A stretch of DNA of 53,376 bases. Origin: an uncultured Prolixibacteraceae bacterium (GTDB lineage: Bacteria > Bacteroidota > Bacteroidia > Bacteroidales > Prolixibacteraceae). Under the pieces are notes generated by a model, which was not told where the DNA came from, did no database searches, and saw nothing but the letters and a program-made list of their open reading frames with translations. The stretch lies in assembly GCA_903834475.1 (NCBI GenBank), contig CAILJH010000252.1:1-53376 (forward strand), read 5' to 3'. The position numbers were made by a program, and so were the translations under genes. Below are positions 7,287-16,063 of this stretch, piece by piece; position 1 is the stretch's first letter, and every line of letters starts with the position of its first letter.

Positions 7287-9305
7287 TTATTCTGCTCCTA
7301 AGTTGGCATAAAATGCCCCATCCTGTTTTATTTTGAAGAAGTTAGTAATCTCTTTATTATCAGATCCGATATTCCCAAGATAGATGGTTCTGGTTTCCGG
7401 ATTTGCCTTAAATCCTTCCGGATAAATTGAAAGTTCAATCAAATCCTGAGTCTTTCTGAAACCATTTGATGAACTGAAGTTTATTTTGCTGTTAATGAAT
7501 TGTATGCAATTATTCTCAGTCTCCAGATCATCGCAGATTACCGGTTTAGCCTGATTGTTGGCAATGATCCTTGCCGGATTCGCTCTCAAGTGATAACATA
7601 CCCTTTGAAACATTGATTTTTCTGACCTGGAAAGCTTTTCAAAAACAGGAGTTATCAGGTAATTTGTTCTTCCGTTAATTAATTGAATCATCAAATTTTT
7701 GCTATTGTACACGATAACAATTTTCTGGTTGAATACTTTAGTTTTTTCCCGGAGTTCGGTGATCTGAAAAAGCAGAACCATCGATAGCGTTGCAAATAGC
7801 CATGCTTTCTGCTTCACTCCGATAAAAACAATAAAGAATACAATACATCCGAATAACAAACAAACCTGAAACGGAGTCAGCACAATGCCTTTGGTGACTG
7901 CCAGTGGAAAAGCATCCATTGCCTTCAGTGAAAGCAGCATAATATGAGTCGATTTTTCAATGATCCAACCAATGATCATTGCGATTCCATGAAACGGACT
8001 GAGGATGAAAAAAGCAAGAGTCAGCCAGATTATCACTGTTGTAACCGGAATAACCACATAACTACTGAGCCAGAATAAGTTTGGGAACTGATTAAAATAG
8101 AACAATCCCAATGGAAAAGTAATCAGCTGTGCCGCAATTGAGACAGTAAATAAACTCCAGAACCATTGAAGAATGGGATTTGTAATTTCAAGCAGCTTAT
8201 TCAATGTAGGTTGAATGAGTACGATTCCAAAAACGGCCAGATATGAAAGCTGAAAACCAATATCAAACAGTACATCAGGATTTAAAAGCATCAGGAAAAA
8301 AGCCGATGCGGTTAATGAATTGTAAATATTAACCTGCCGGCGAAGGCTGTTTCCAATAACAACAAAAGTGAACATTACCGTGGCTCGCTGAACTGCCGCT
8401 GAAAATCCTGTTAGAAAAGCGTAAAACCAAAGAAACAAGATCATTATGATTGAAAAAATAATGATTCCGGTTCTTCCCCTCTTGAGGAAGGAAAGGAGAA
8501 ACCCGAGAATGAAATAAATTAAGGCAACGTGCAATCCGGAAACCGACAAGACATGCATGGCACCGGTCGAGGCAAAATAATCGAGTGTTTCCTGGTCAAT
8601 TTCAGTCCGGTAACCTAAAGTCAATGCTGAAACCACCGAGCGTTCTTCCTTCTCAGGAATAGCTACAGTCAGCATTGAAATAAGTTTGTCTCGAAATTGT
8701 TCTGCTTTAAAAATCAGACGGTTGGAATGATTGCCGGTTTTTAAATAGGTATCTTTCGATAAATAAGCCGAAAACCAAATGCCGTTCCGTTGCATCATCG
8801 ATTGGTAATCGATCTCGAATGGATTTCCTGCATTTCTGACTTCCTGAGGCCTGGTAAGTATGACCAATTGATCGCCGGTTGTTATGGTCGAGTCAAATTT
8901 CTCTTTGCTGAAATAGGCAACTACTTTTTCAGGATTTGTCAAAACTCTGTTAGTGATCAAAAGAATGGTCTGGAAAGTTTTCGCCTTTTCAGCTGGTTTC
9001 TGGCAAACTTCAGCCAAATAATAATCTTTTTCGGGAAAAGAGGGGAGTTGCCTGTCTGCAATCTGATTTGGATAGAAAACTCCGCAGAGCACGATTCCAA
9101 AAGAAATCAAAAGGTTTTGGATTTTTACGGTGGTGAAATTACTGTTATGCCAAAAGATAATCAGTGCAGAAATTAAGACGGTACATAAAATGCCAGTCCA
9201 ACGCAGATCTAATGTGAGGAAATGCCTGAGCAGGATTCCAATCAGAAAAAGGCTGAATATCCGAATGAATGGTATTTTTTGGAAGAAATTTCGTTCGACC
9301 GACAT
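7287..9305 (-). CDS. comEC: ComEC/Rec2-family DNA uptake channel
   Basis: Polytopic inner-membrane protein for transport of single-stranded DNA in natural transformation. It has an N-terminal DUF4131 region with two membrane helices and a soluble part (to about residue 190). The Competence domain with about 8-10 helices follows (about 215-495), with the signature STGAMHVLSVSGLHVALIYF. At 672 aa it is shorter than the three-domain ComEC of Bacillus. The C-terminal part (about 510-672) shows no HxHxDH metal motif, so the metallo-beta-lactamase-like nuclease domain is degenerate or absent. It lies between def-ruvX and the convergent sua5-like gene. Confidence 0.88.
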   Translation of the reverse strand: MSVERNFFQKIPFIRIFSLFLIGILLRHFLTLDLRWTGILCTVLISALIIFWHNSNFTTVKIQNLLISFGIVLCGVFYPNQIADRQLPSFPEKDYYLAEVCQKPAEKAKTFQTILLITNRVLTNPEKVVAYFSKEKFDSTITTGDQLVILTRPQEVRNAGNPFEIDYQSMMQRNGIWFSAYLSKDTYLKTGNHSNRLIFKAEQFRDKLISMLTVAIPEKEERSVVSALTLGYRTEIDQETLDYFASTGAMHVLSVSGLHVALIYFILGFLLSFLKRGRTGIIIFSIIMILFLWFYAFLTGFSAAVQRATVMFTFVVIGNSLRRQVNIYNSLTASAFFLMLLNPDVLFDIGFQLSYLAVFGIVLIQPTLNKLLEITNPILQWFWSLFTVSIAAQLITFPLGLFYFNQFPNLFWLSSYVVIPVTTVIIWLTLAFFILSPFHGIAMIIGWIIEKSTHIMLLSLKAMDAFPLAVTKGIVLTPFQVCLLFGCIVFFIVFIGVKQKAWLFATLSMVLLFQITELREKTKVFNQKIVIVYNSKNLMIQLINGRTNYLITPVFEKLSRSEKSMFQRVCYHLRANPARIIANNQAKPVICDDLETENNCIQFINSKINFSSSNGFRKTQDLIELSIYPEGFKANPETRTIYLGNIGSDNKEITNFFKIKQDGAFYANLGAE

Positions 9306-9420
9306 TTTTAGATTTTGTGTCGGTTACGATTTTCAACGATTGGGGTTTTGTGTCGAAACACGAATTTTACCGAGTGTCCGATAAATTCATTGAACTGCAC
9401 GGTTTTAAGCAGTCAATCGA

Positions 9421-9981
9421 TCAATTCGATTTGCTGCCCGGAATTTTAATTCGGTACTTTGGAATAACTTTTCCTTTGGATATTGCGATTAACTTACTTT
9501 TTAAAATTCTTTTCTTCAAAGGATTAAGGTAATCAACAAACATGATACCTTCCAAATGGTCGTATTCATGCTGAATAACACGGGCAGTAAAACCATTGTA
9601 TATTTCCTCGCGTATCTTGAAATCTTCATCCAGATATTTAATCCTTACAGATTCAGGTCGTAAAACATCTTCACGTATTTCTGGTAAACTCAGGCAACCT
9701 TCATTCATCACCCATTCGTCACCATATTTTTCAAGGATTTCAGGATTAATAAAAGCTTTTACAATTCCGGCAGGTTCACCTTCTTCATCGGTCGTGGTAT
9801 CCAGAACGAAAACACGAATAGCCTGTCCAACCTGTGGCGCAGCCAAACCAACTCCATCAGAGCTGTACATGGTATCAAACATATTCTGAATAAATCCCTT
9901 TAAATCTTTAAAGTCTTTTGTAACTGGTACTGCTTTTTTTCTTAAAACAGGATCACCAAATACGGTAACCGGGTATATCAT
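9421..9981 (-). CDS. def: Peptide deformylase
   Basis: Metalloenzyme removing the N-formyl group from new proteins. All three family motifs are present: GVGLAAPQ (about 44-51), EGCLSLP (about 94-100) and HEYDH (about 138-142), which supply the Cys and two His metal ligands and the catalytic Glu. At 186 aa it is standard length. ATG 9981 shares one base with the ruvX stop (TGATG), indicating translational coupling; the upstream TTG at 9984 is less likely. Confidence 0.96.
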   Translation of the reverse strand: MIYPVTVFGDPVLRKKAVPVTKDFKDLKGFIQNMFDTMYSSDGVGLAAPQVGQAIRVFVLDTTTDEEGEPAGIVKAFINPEILEKYGDEWVMNEGCLSLPEIREDVLRPESVRIKYLDEDFKIREEIYNGFTARVIQHEYDHLEGIMFVDYLNPLKKRILKSKLIAISKGKVIPKYRIKIPGSKSN

Positions 9982-10409
9982 CAATTGTATTTTTTTTGTT
10001 CTAAATAGCTTTGTAAAATAATTGTAGCACTCACACCATCAATCGTTTCCTTGTTTTGTCTGTCTTTCTTCTTCAAACCCGCATCAATCATAGTTTGAAA
10101 CGCCATTTTCGATGTAAATCGTTCGTCAACCTGCTCCAAAGGCATATCTGGATAATCTTTCTGAAACTTCTTCAAAAACGGATTGATGTAAATAACGGCT
10201 TCGGAGGGTTGATTGTTCATTTGCATGGGATATCCGACAATAACTTTCTCAACAACTTCTAATGAAAAATACTCTTTCAGGAATATCCAAATCTGATGTG
10301 TTGGCACTGTGGTTAATCGGGTCGCAATCATCTGAAGCGGATCAGTAACCGCAATTCCAACACGTTTCTTCCCGTAATCGATAGCTAATATTCTTCCCAC
10401 AGAGCGCAA
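9981..10409 (-). CDS. ruvX: Putative Holliday junction resolvase / pre-16S rRNA nuclease (YqgF family)
   Basis: Small RNase H-fold nuclease of the YqgF/RuvX family, implicated in 16S rRNA 5-prime maturation and proposed as a Holliday junction resolvase. Motifs: ILAIDYGKKRVGIAVTD near the N-terminus (first catalytic Asp), VIVGYP, VDERFTS (catalytic Glu) and ETIDGVSATIIL with the last acidic residue. Length 142 aa is normal. First gene of a tightly coupled pair with def. Confidence 0.93.
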   Translation of the reverse strand: MRSVGRILAIDYGKKRVGIAVTDPLQMIATRLTTVPTHQIWIFLKEYFSLEVVEKVIVGYPMQMNNQPSEAVIYINPFLKKFQKDYPDMPLEQVDERFTSKMAFQTMIDAGLKKKDRQNKETIDGVSATIILQSYLEQKKYN

Positions 10410-10621
10410 TTTTTGGTAAAAATAGTAATATTTTGATAATCTACCTTCATTATGCTTTTCAGTAATTAGTATTTTGAACGTTTGCCTATTTCAAACATCA
10501 AAAAGTCAATGCATTAACATTTTGTGGATAAAATCCAAGCATTTTGGCACAACCTTTGTTTTAACCAACACAATTACCGGTAAAGTTCAAAAATGATTGA
10601 TTCACATTAAAACTTAAAGCC

Positions 10622-11224
10622 ATGAAAACAAATGATTATTTAAGGCAATGCGTTCCGGTTGTTATCTTTTCCACTTTGCTAATAGCTTCAACTCTTGGAG
10701 TAAGTGCTGAAAACAGGCATAAAGAAGGTCAGGGGATTAAAGGCCACGACCGCAAAGAATACAGGCAAGCGGGCAGAAATAATGAAAGAACAGCAACAAA
10801 CGAGTGGCAAAGCCGGAAAGACGGAAATCGCGATGACCGGAATTACGATAGCCGTGAAAACCGAAACGAATATCGTCCAAAATATAACCGGAGAAACAGC
10901 CACGAACAGGCATGCTATTTCAATCATCCTAAATACGGCAGAGTCTATTCTCGTTTTGAGAATAATCCAATCGTTTTTAATACTCCATACGGAGATTATT
11001 ACTACTCCGGAAATAATTTTTACAGTTATCGCGATGGAATCGGATACTGCTTGTCAGAACCGCCAAGAAACCAATATTTTCGGAATTTGCCTTTGGAATG
11101 TAATAGGGTATATGTGAACGGTAATGTGTTTTTCAGGAATGGCGATTTATTCTTCAAGTTTTCTCCAAGGGGATATATATTGGTTCCCTCACCATTAGAA
11201 ATCAGGTTTACCGCAAGGTTTTAA
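10622..11224 (+). CDS. Secreted protein, Arg/Asn-rich linker plus two GYxxxxPP-type repeats
   Basis: Function not recognised. A signal peptide covers residues 1-29 (ends VSA). A very hydrophilic segment (about 30-98) is loaded with Arg, Asn, Asp and Glu. The C-terminal part (about 100-200) holds two related aromatic-rich units: YYYSGNNFYSYRDGIGYCLSEPP and, after a short linker, VFFRNGDLFFKFSPRGYILVPSP. That layout resembles the DUF6515-like secreted family of Bacteroidetes, a suggestion from pattern only. Monocistronic, with its own terminator. Probably periplasmic or exported. Confidence 0.7.
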   Translation: MKTNDYLRQCVPVVIFSTLLIASTLGVSAENRHKEGQGIKGHDRKEYRQAGRNNERTATNEWQSRKDGNRDDRNYDSRENRNEYRPKYNRRNSHEQACYFNHPKYGRVYSRFENNPIVFNTPYGDYYYSGNNFYSYRDGIGYCLSEPPRNQYFRNLPLECNRVYVNGNVFFRNGDLFFKFSPRGYILVPSPLEIRFTARF

Positions 11225-11257
11225 TCAGCATTAAATCAATCAGTTCGTTTATATAAA

Positions 11258-11297
11258 AAGAAGGCTGCCTCAGTTTTACTGGGCAGCCTTCAATTTT
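11258..11297. terminator. Bidirectional intrinsic terminator
   Basis: Stem AAGGCTGCC (11261-11269) / GGCAGCCTT (11282-11290), extended inwards by CAGT/ACTG, with A-run and T-run on the two sides. It serves the converging secreted-protein gene and purC. Confidence 0.88.
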
Positions 11298-12244
11298 TAG
11301 ATTTCGTTCAGGAAAGTTTGAATGTTATTTTCGATTCGTTCCTGAATATTGGATAAATCAGACTTGACAAACTGGTCCCCGGTTATTTTTTCATAGAGTT
11401 CAATGTATCGCTCCGAGACTGAAAGAACAAAAGCTTCATCCATTTCAGGAACTACTTGTCCTTCGTGCCCCTGAAATCCGTTGGCGATCAGCCATTGACG
11501 TACAAATTCCTTTGAAAGTTGTTTCTGATCTTCGCCTTTTGCCAGCCGTTCCTCATATCCTTCGGCATAAAAGTAGCGCGACGAATCGGGCGTGTGAATC
11601 TCGTCAATCAAATAGATTTTCCCATCTTTTTTGCCAAATTCATATTTGGTATCCACCAGAATCAATCCCATTTCAGCAGCAATTACAGTACCGCGACGAA
11701 AAATTTCACGGGTATATTTTTCAAGCAATTCATAGTCATCCTTATTCACAATACCCTGTGAAATAATATCTTCCCTCGAAATATCTTCGTCGTGACCTTC
11801 TGAAGCCTTCGTGGTTGGTGTAATAATAGGCTCCGGAAATTTCTGGCTTTCAACCATCCCGTCAGGCATGGAAACACCACAAATGGTCCTCTTCCCACTC
11901 CGGTATTCGCGCCAGGCATGTCCGGTCAGGTAACCACGAATAACCATTTCAACTTTAAATGGTTCGCAATGAATTCCAACAGTTACATTCGGATCGGGAG
12001 TAGCCACTTTCCAGTTTGGAACTATATCGCTGGTAGCATCAAGAAACTTGGCTGCTATCTGATTCAATACCTGCCCTTTGTATGGGATGCCTTTAGGTAA
12101 TACAACATCGAATGCTGAAATCCGGTCGCTTACAACCATCACCAAATACTCATTCTTAATGTTATAAACGTCTCTTACTTTGCCATGATAAACACTTTTC
12201 TGTCCCGGAAATTTAAAATCGGTGCGTGTTAAGGATTTGTTCAT
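11297..12244 (-). CDS. purC: Phosphoribosylaminoimidazole-succinocarboxamide synthase
   Basis: SAICAR synthase: ATP-dependent condensation of CAIR with aspartate in de novo purine synthesis. Family features: [11 protein letters not shown] near the N-terminus (the nucleotide-binding GKVRDVY motif), [33 protein letters not shown] and [16 protein letters not shown]. The 315-aa length fits the longer SAICAR synthase type seen in Bacteroidetes. Its ATG overlaps the phoH stop by 4 nt (ATGA), so the two genes are coupled. Confidence 0.96.
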   Translation of the reverse strand: MNKSLTRTDFKFPGQKSVYHGKVRDVYNIKNEYLVMVVSDRISAFDVVLPKGIPYKGQVLNQIAAKFLDATSDIVPNWKVATPDPNVTVGIHCEPFKVEMVIRGYLTGHAWREYRSGKRTICGVSMPDGMVESQKFPEPIITPTTKASEGHDEDISREDIISQGIVNKDDYELLEKYTREIFRRGTVIAAEMGLILVDTKYEFGKKDGKIYLIDEIHTPDSSRYFYAEGYEERLAKGEDQKQLSKEFVRQWLIANGFQGHEGQVVPEMDEAFVLSVSERYIELYEKITGDQFVKSDLSNIQERIENNIQTFLNEI

Positions 12245-13251
12245 TTTACTTCAGTTTTATCGGTTTTAATTTTCTCTTTTTCTTTTTCACGTCTCAAAAT
12301 CTCGTGAGCATGGTGTTTTTCGTATGCCATGACAATATCGCGTACCAAGCGGTGCCTAACAATATCATTTACGTCAAACTGAACAAAGGAAATATCCTTA
12401 ATGTTCTTCAGGATTTTCTTTGCAAGAATCAGGCCTGACGGGCTCTGGTAAGGCAGATCAATCTGCGTTTCGTCGCCGGTAACCACAAACTTAGTATTCA
12501 GTCCCATGCGTGTCAGAAACATTTTCATCTGATTGATCGTCGTATTCTGCGCTTCATCGAGAATTACAAATGCATTGCTGAGCGTTCGTCCGCGCATAAA
12601 TGCCAATGGGGCGATCTGGATGGTGCCGTCTTTCATAAATTCTTCCAGTTTTTTCGCCGGAATCATGTCCAAAAGTGCATCGTACAAGGGTTGAAGATAC
12701 GGATCAATTTTCTCTTTTAAGTCGCCCGGTAGAAATCCAAGCCTTTCACCAGCTTCCACTGCAGGACGGCTGAGGATAATTCGTTTGATCTCGCGGTTTT
12801 TCAGAGCTCTGACGGCCAAAGCAATGGCTGTATAGGTTTTACCGGTTCCGGCCGGTCCAATGGCAAAAATGAGATCTGAAGTTTTAGAAACATCCACCAG
12901 TACACGCTGATTTGGTGTTCTGGCGCGGATTGCTTTGCCGTTAATTCCAAACAACAAAATATCTTTCTCTTCGTCCAGTGATTCTGCAACTTCTTCAGAT
13001 TCATTCAAAAAGACCTGATTAATGACATCGTTAGGCAAAACATTGAATTGGTTGTAATGATCGGTAATCAAATGGAACTTCGATTCGAAACGGATTATTT
13101 CTTCATCGTCTCCTTTGATGATCACATCGTTACCACGATATACAATGATTAATTTTGGAAAGAATGACTTAATGAGGTTCATTTTGGCATTGTTCACGCC
13201 GAAAAATTCCAGCGGATCAATACCTTCGAGATGAATTAACTTTTCAAACAT
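12241..13251 (-). CDS. phoH: PhoH-family ATPase
   Basis: Cytoplasmic P-loop NTPase of the PhoH/YbeZ family, in other bacteria linked to 16S rRNA processing and ribosome assembly together with YbeY. A small N-terminal domain (about 1-100) precedes the PhoH core. Walker A is GPAGTGKT (about 130-137), Walker B is [11 protein letters not shown] (about 225-235), and [10 protein letters not shown] is present. The start at 13251 ([10 protein letters not shown]) is chosen over the frame opening at 13290, whose extra 13 residues are atypical. Confidence 0.92.
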   Translation of the reverse strand: MFEKLIHLEGIDPLEFFGVNNAKMNLIKSFFPKLIIVYRGNDVIIKGDDEEIIRFESKFHLITDHYNQFNVLPNDVINQVFLNESEEVAESLDEEKDILLFGINGKAIRARTPNQRVLVDVSKTSDLIFAIGPAGTGKTYTAIALAVRALKNREIKRIILSRPAVEAGERLGFLPGDLKEKIDPYLQPLYDALLDMIPAKKLEEFMKDGTIQIAPLAFMRGRTLSNAFVILDEAQNTTINQMKMFLTRMGLNTKFVVTGDETQIDLPYQSPSGLILAKKILKNIKDISFVQFDVNDIVRHRLVRDIVMAYEKHHAHEILRREKEKEKIKTDKTEVK

Positions 13252-13307
13252 AGACGAATACAGCTTTTTATGCCATGCAAAAATAAGCACTTTTCCGATC
13301 TTTTACA

Positions 13308-13315
13308 TACATTTG
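13308..13315 (+). promoter_or_regulatory. Promoter -7 element of the cobalamin operon
   Basis: TACATTTG matches TAnnTTTG exactly and ends about 7-10 nt before the first conserved riboswitch bases, where a transcript carrying the full aptamer should start. No clear -33 TTTG was seen. Confidence 0.5.
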
Positions 13316-13319
13316 TCAT

Positions 13320-13505
13320 CGAATAGGTTCCGAATTTTTTGGATTAAAAGGGAAACAGGTGAACCGGGCGATCCGGCGATTCCTGTACAGTTCCCGCTGC
13401 TGTAATTCCTTTATAACTCTGCTGCAATTTACCACTGCTCCGATCTGATCGGGGCGGGAAGGGGCTTCAGAGGGGATAAGTCAGAAGACCTGCCTGATCA
13501 CATCT
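13320..13505 (+). promoter_or_regulatory. Cobalamin (B12) riboswitch
   Basis: Aptamer landmarks occur in order: AGGTTCC, AAAGGGAAACAGGTGAA, GCGATTCCTGTACAG, CCCGCTGCTGTAA, GCTGCAATTTACCACTG, GGGCGGGAAGG, and the B12 box AAGTCAGAAGACCTGCC (about 13478-13494). Downstream, TGGATTTTG (13505-13513) can pair with CAAAATCCA (13576-13584) ahead of a T-run, a possible expression platform. Known: these riboswitches turn expression off when cobalamin binds. It precedes three surface B12-uptake genes. Confidence 0.95.
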
Positions 13506-13611
13506 GGATTTTGACGCTTTCGGAGAAAAGGCAGAAAACCATGTTAACTTTTCATTTTTCATACCTGAAAAGCTGCAAAATCCAACCAATATTTTTTAGA
13601 TTTTACAGCTA

Positions 13612-16029
13612 ATGAACCAACGAAAAAATACATTTAAATTATTCATAATTAGTGTGCTGATGTTTATATGCATAAACTCGGATGCACAATTTGTGACTAA
13701 AATACTTGATTTTTTACCTGCTCCAGGTCAATATACCAATGCCGAATTTATTGGAACTCCTGACGCTGCAAATTCAATCGTTGGAACAAACAAAGGGATG
13801 GTCAGTCTGGGTGCATATGGCGGATCAATTACCGTTTATTTTGAAAACGGAATTCAAAACGATTCCGCAAATCCATATGGAGTTGACTTTACCATCTACG
13901 GAAATTCGACTCCGACCTGGTCTGAACCCGGGATTATTCAGGTGATGAAAGATGAAAATCACAATGGCTTGCCTGACGACATCTGGTACGAAATTGGCGG
14001 AAGTGATCATTACTGGAATTCGACCAGAGCAAACTATGAAGTTACCTATCTGAACAGTAGATTAAACACCGCAACCGATATTCATTGGACGGATAATCAG
14101 GGAAATTCAGGAATTATTCCTGAAAACAGTTTTCATCAGCAGACCTACTATCCGAAAGCTCAGCTTTTCCCAGTTGTTTCAGCCGATCAATATACTTTGA
14201 AGGGCACCAAAATTAGCGGTCAAATCGATTTGTCGAATCCGGGAGTGGTGAATTCATACCGAAGGACTTTTGGATATGCCGATAATACTCCGGTACTTTC
14301 ATTTACCGAAAAAATGCCGGATAATCCATACACTCCTGAAATTGAAGGAAGTGGAGGCGATGCCATCGATATAGGTTGGGCTGTTGATTCGAACAGAAAT
14401 CCAGTATATCTTGATGAGATTCATTTTATTCGCATTTATACCGGTATGAATACATTAGCCGGCTGGTTGGGCGAAATATCGACTGAAATTACCGGAATCC
14501 GGGATGTAGAACCTGCAACAGTTTCCGGAATTCATTCTACGGTTGTTATTCAGGATTTACCCAGCAAAATAAAAGTTGGCGAAACCGTCAATCTGAATGC
14601 TTTTGCATTTGAAAGTGGAATTAAGCAAAATACCGGCATCAACTGGAGCATCAGTAATCCGGAATTGGCTATCATTGAAAATAGTCAGTTAATTGCTAAA
14701 AAGTCTGGTGTTTTTCAGCTTCGGGCATCTTCCGTTTCCAATCCAGTTATTTTTTCTGAAAAGCAAATCGAAATATTTTCGGTTGGAAAAGCTGTAATTA
14801 CGCTTCCCTTAAAGAGTTTGAAGGTGAACGACAAACTGGAATTGACCGGAAAACTGACCGATCAGAATAATAATACTCTGAGTGGAATTTCCACATCATG
14901 GAGAATTGAAAATGCATCAATTGGAGAAATTTTATCAGTTGACGGAAAATATTTTCTGAAAGGCAAACAGCTTGGTAAATGCTGGTTGTATCTGGAATCA
15001 ACTGATTTCAAATCAATTCGAGATTCTGTTCAGATTGAAGTATTTCCTGAATCCATGAAGAAGAAGGTTCTTATCACCGTTAAAACGAGCGAAAAAACTA
15101 TTTTTCCACGGCAATCGGTTTGGGTCGATCAGGTCGATCTGACCTCGAAAGTTGACCGTCATCAAAAATTGTACGGTTTACCTGAGATTGGTTTTGTCTC
15201 GCTGGCACACGCCATCGCAGCGGTATTCAAAAATAATGGGTTGGAAATGGATTGGGCTTTCAGGGATGATGCTGAAGGCGGATCGTCACTGTATCTGTGG
15301 AAGGTCCCGCAAACCGATGAGGAATCAACAAGCTACAATTTCGGCTATGGTGGATCGCGAACGTCTGAAGCCTTCCGAAAGACCTGGATCGTGGTATTGA
15401 ATCAACAACCAATTATTTCAGGATTTGATCGGATTAAAGTGAATAATGAGGACGAAATACTTGTATATCAAATTATTGATAATGCATTGCCATGGACAGT
15501 AACCCAGCTGACTTCCGGAGCCGACTCAGTTAAAACAAATCAAATGATTGATGTTCAGCTAAAAAAATATTCGTGTGACATGGATATTAACCGGAATGTG
15601 ACCATTAATTCGCTGGAAGTTGTTGCCAATCAAACCATTCAAATCAGGCAAAATAATCAATTCACTTCTGATTTAATCACCGATGAATTTGGAAAAGCTT
15701 CTTTTAAACCTGAAAATACAGGAGAATATTTGATTACTTCCGGAATTGATGCCGCAAAATTGGTTGCCGAACCCATTACGGGTTTCCGGTTAAATCATAC
15801 TAATTCAATCGATTTCGGTGTTTTTCCAAATCCTTTTTCTGAAACGATCCGAATTGATTGCAATTCTCCAATCGAATCAATACAAATTTACAATATCCTT
15901 GGAAAGTTAGTTTTCTGTCAAAACAATCCATTACCGGAAGTAAATCTGAGTTCGATTCCTTCAGGTATCTATTTATTGCGGTTGATTTGCGGATCTCAGC
16001 TTTTTCAGCAAAAAATTATAAAAAATTAG
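13612..16029 (+). CDS. T9SS-anchored cell-surface protein of the B12 operon
   Basis: Large exported protein (805 aa), probably helping capture cobamides at the surface. Signal peptide 1-26 (ends SDAQ). The N-terminal domain (about 27-275) is the type found in Bacteroidetes cell-surface proteins next to BtuB genes. Two Ig/BIG2-like segments follow (about 305-395 and 398-480). The segment at about 482-630 starts ITVKTSEKTIF and ends LPWTVTQLTSG, resembling DUF4430, which is also the C-terminal fold of transcobalamin and intrinsic factor. Last is a type A T9SS sorting domain (about 735-805, FGVFPNPFSETI to GIYLLRL). First gene behind a cobalamin riboswitch. The uptake role is inferred from context and domains; direct B12 binding is unproven. 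Confidence 0.82.
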   Translation: MNQRKNTFKLFIISVLMFICINSDAQFVTKILDFLPAPGQYTNAEFIGTPDAANSIVGTNKGMVSLGAYGGSITVYFENGIQNDSANPYGVDFTIYGNSTPTWSEPGIIQVMKDENHNGLPDDIWYEIGGSDHYWNSTRANYEVTYLNSRLNTATDIHWTDNQGNSGIIPENSFHQQTYYPKAQLFPVVSADQYTLKGTKISGQIDLSNPGVVNSYRRTFGYADNTPVLSFTEKMPDNPYTPEIEGSGGDAIDIGWAVDSNRNPVYLDEIHFIRIYTGMNTLAGWLGEISTEITGIRDVEPATVSGIHSTVVIQDLPSKIKVGETVNLNAFAFESGIKQNTGINWSISNPELAIIENSQLIAKKSGVFQLRASSVSNPVIFSEKQIEIFSVGKAVITLPLKSLKVNDKLELTGKLTDQNNNTLSGISTSWRIENASIGEILSVDGKYFLKGKQLGKCWLYLESTDFKSIRDSVQIEVFPESMKKKVLITVKTSEKTIFPRQSVWVDQVDLTSKVDRHQKLYGLPEIGFVSLAHAIAAVFKNNGLEMDWAFRDDAEGGSSLYLWKVPQTDEESTSYNFGYGGSRTSEAFRKTWIVVLNQQPIISGFDRIKVNNEDEILVYQIIDNALPWTVTQLTSGADSVKTNQMIDVQLKKYSCDMDINRNVTINSLEVVANQTIQIRQNNQFTSDLITDEFGKASFKPENTGEYLITSGIDAAKLVAEPITGFRLNHTNSIDFGVFPNPFSETIRIDCNSPIESIQIYNILGKLVFCQNNPLPEVNLSSIPSGIYLLRLICGSQLFQQKIIKN

Positions 16030-16063
16030 TCCATTGAAACCAGAAAAAAGAATCCTTTCAGAA

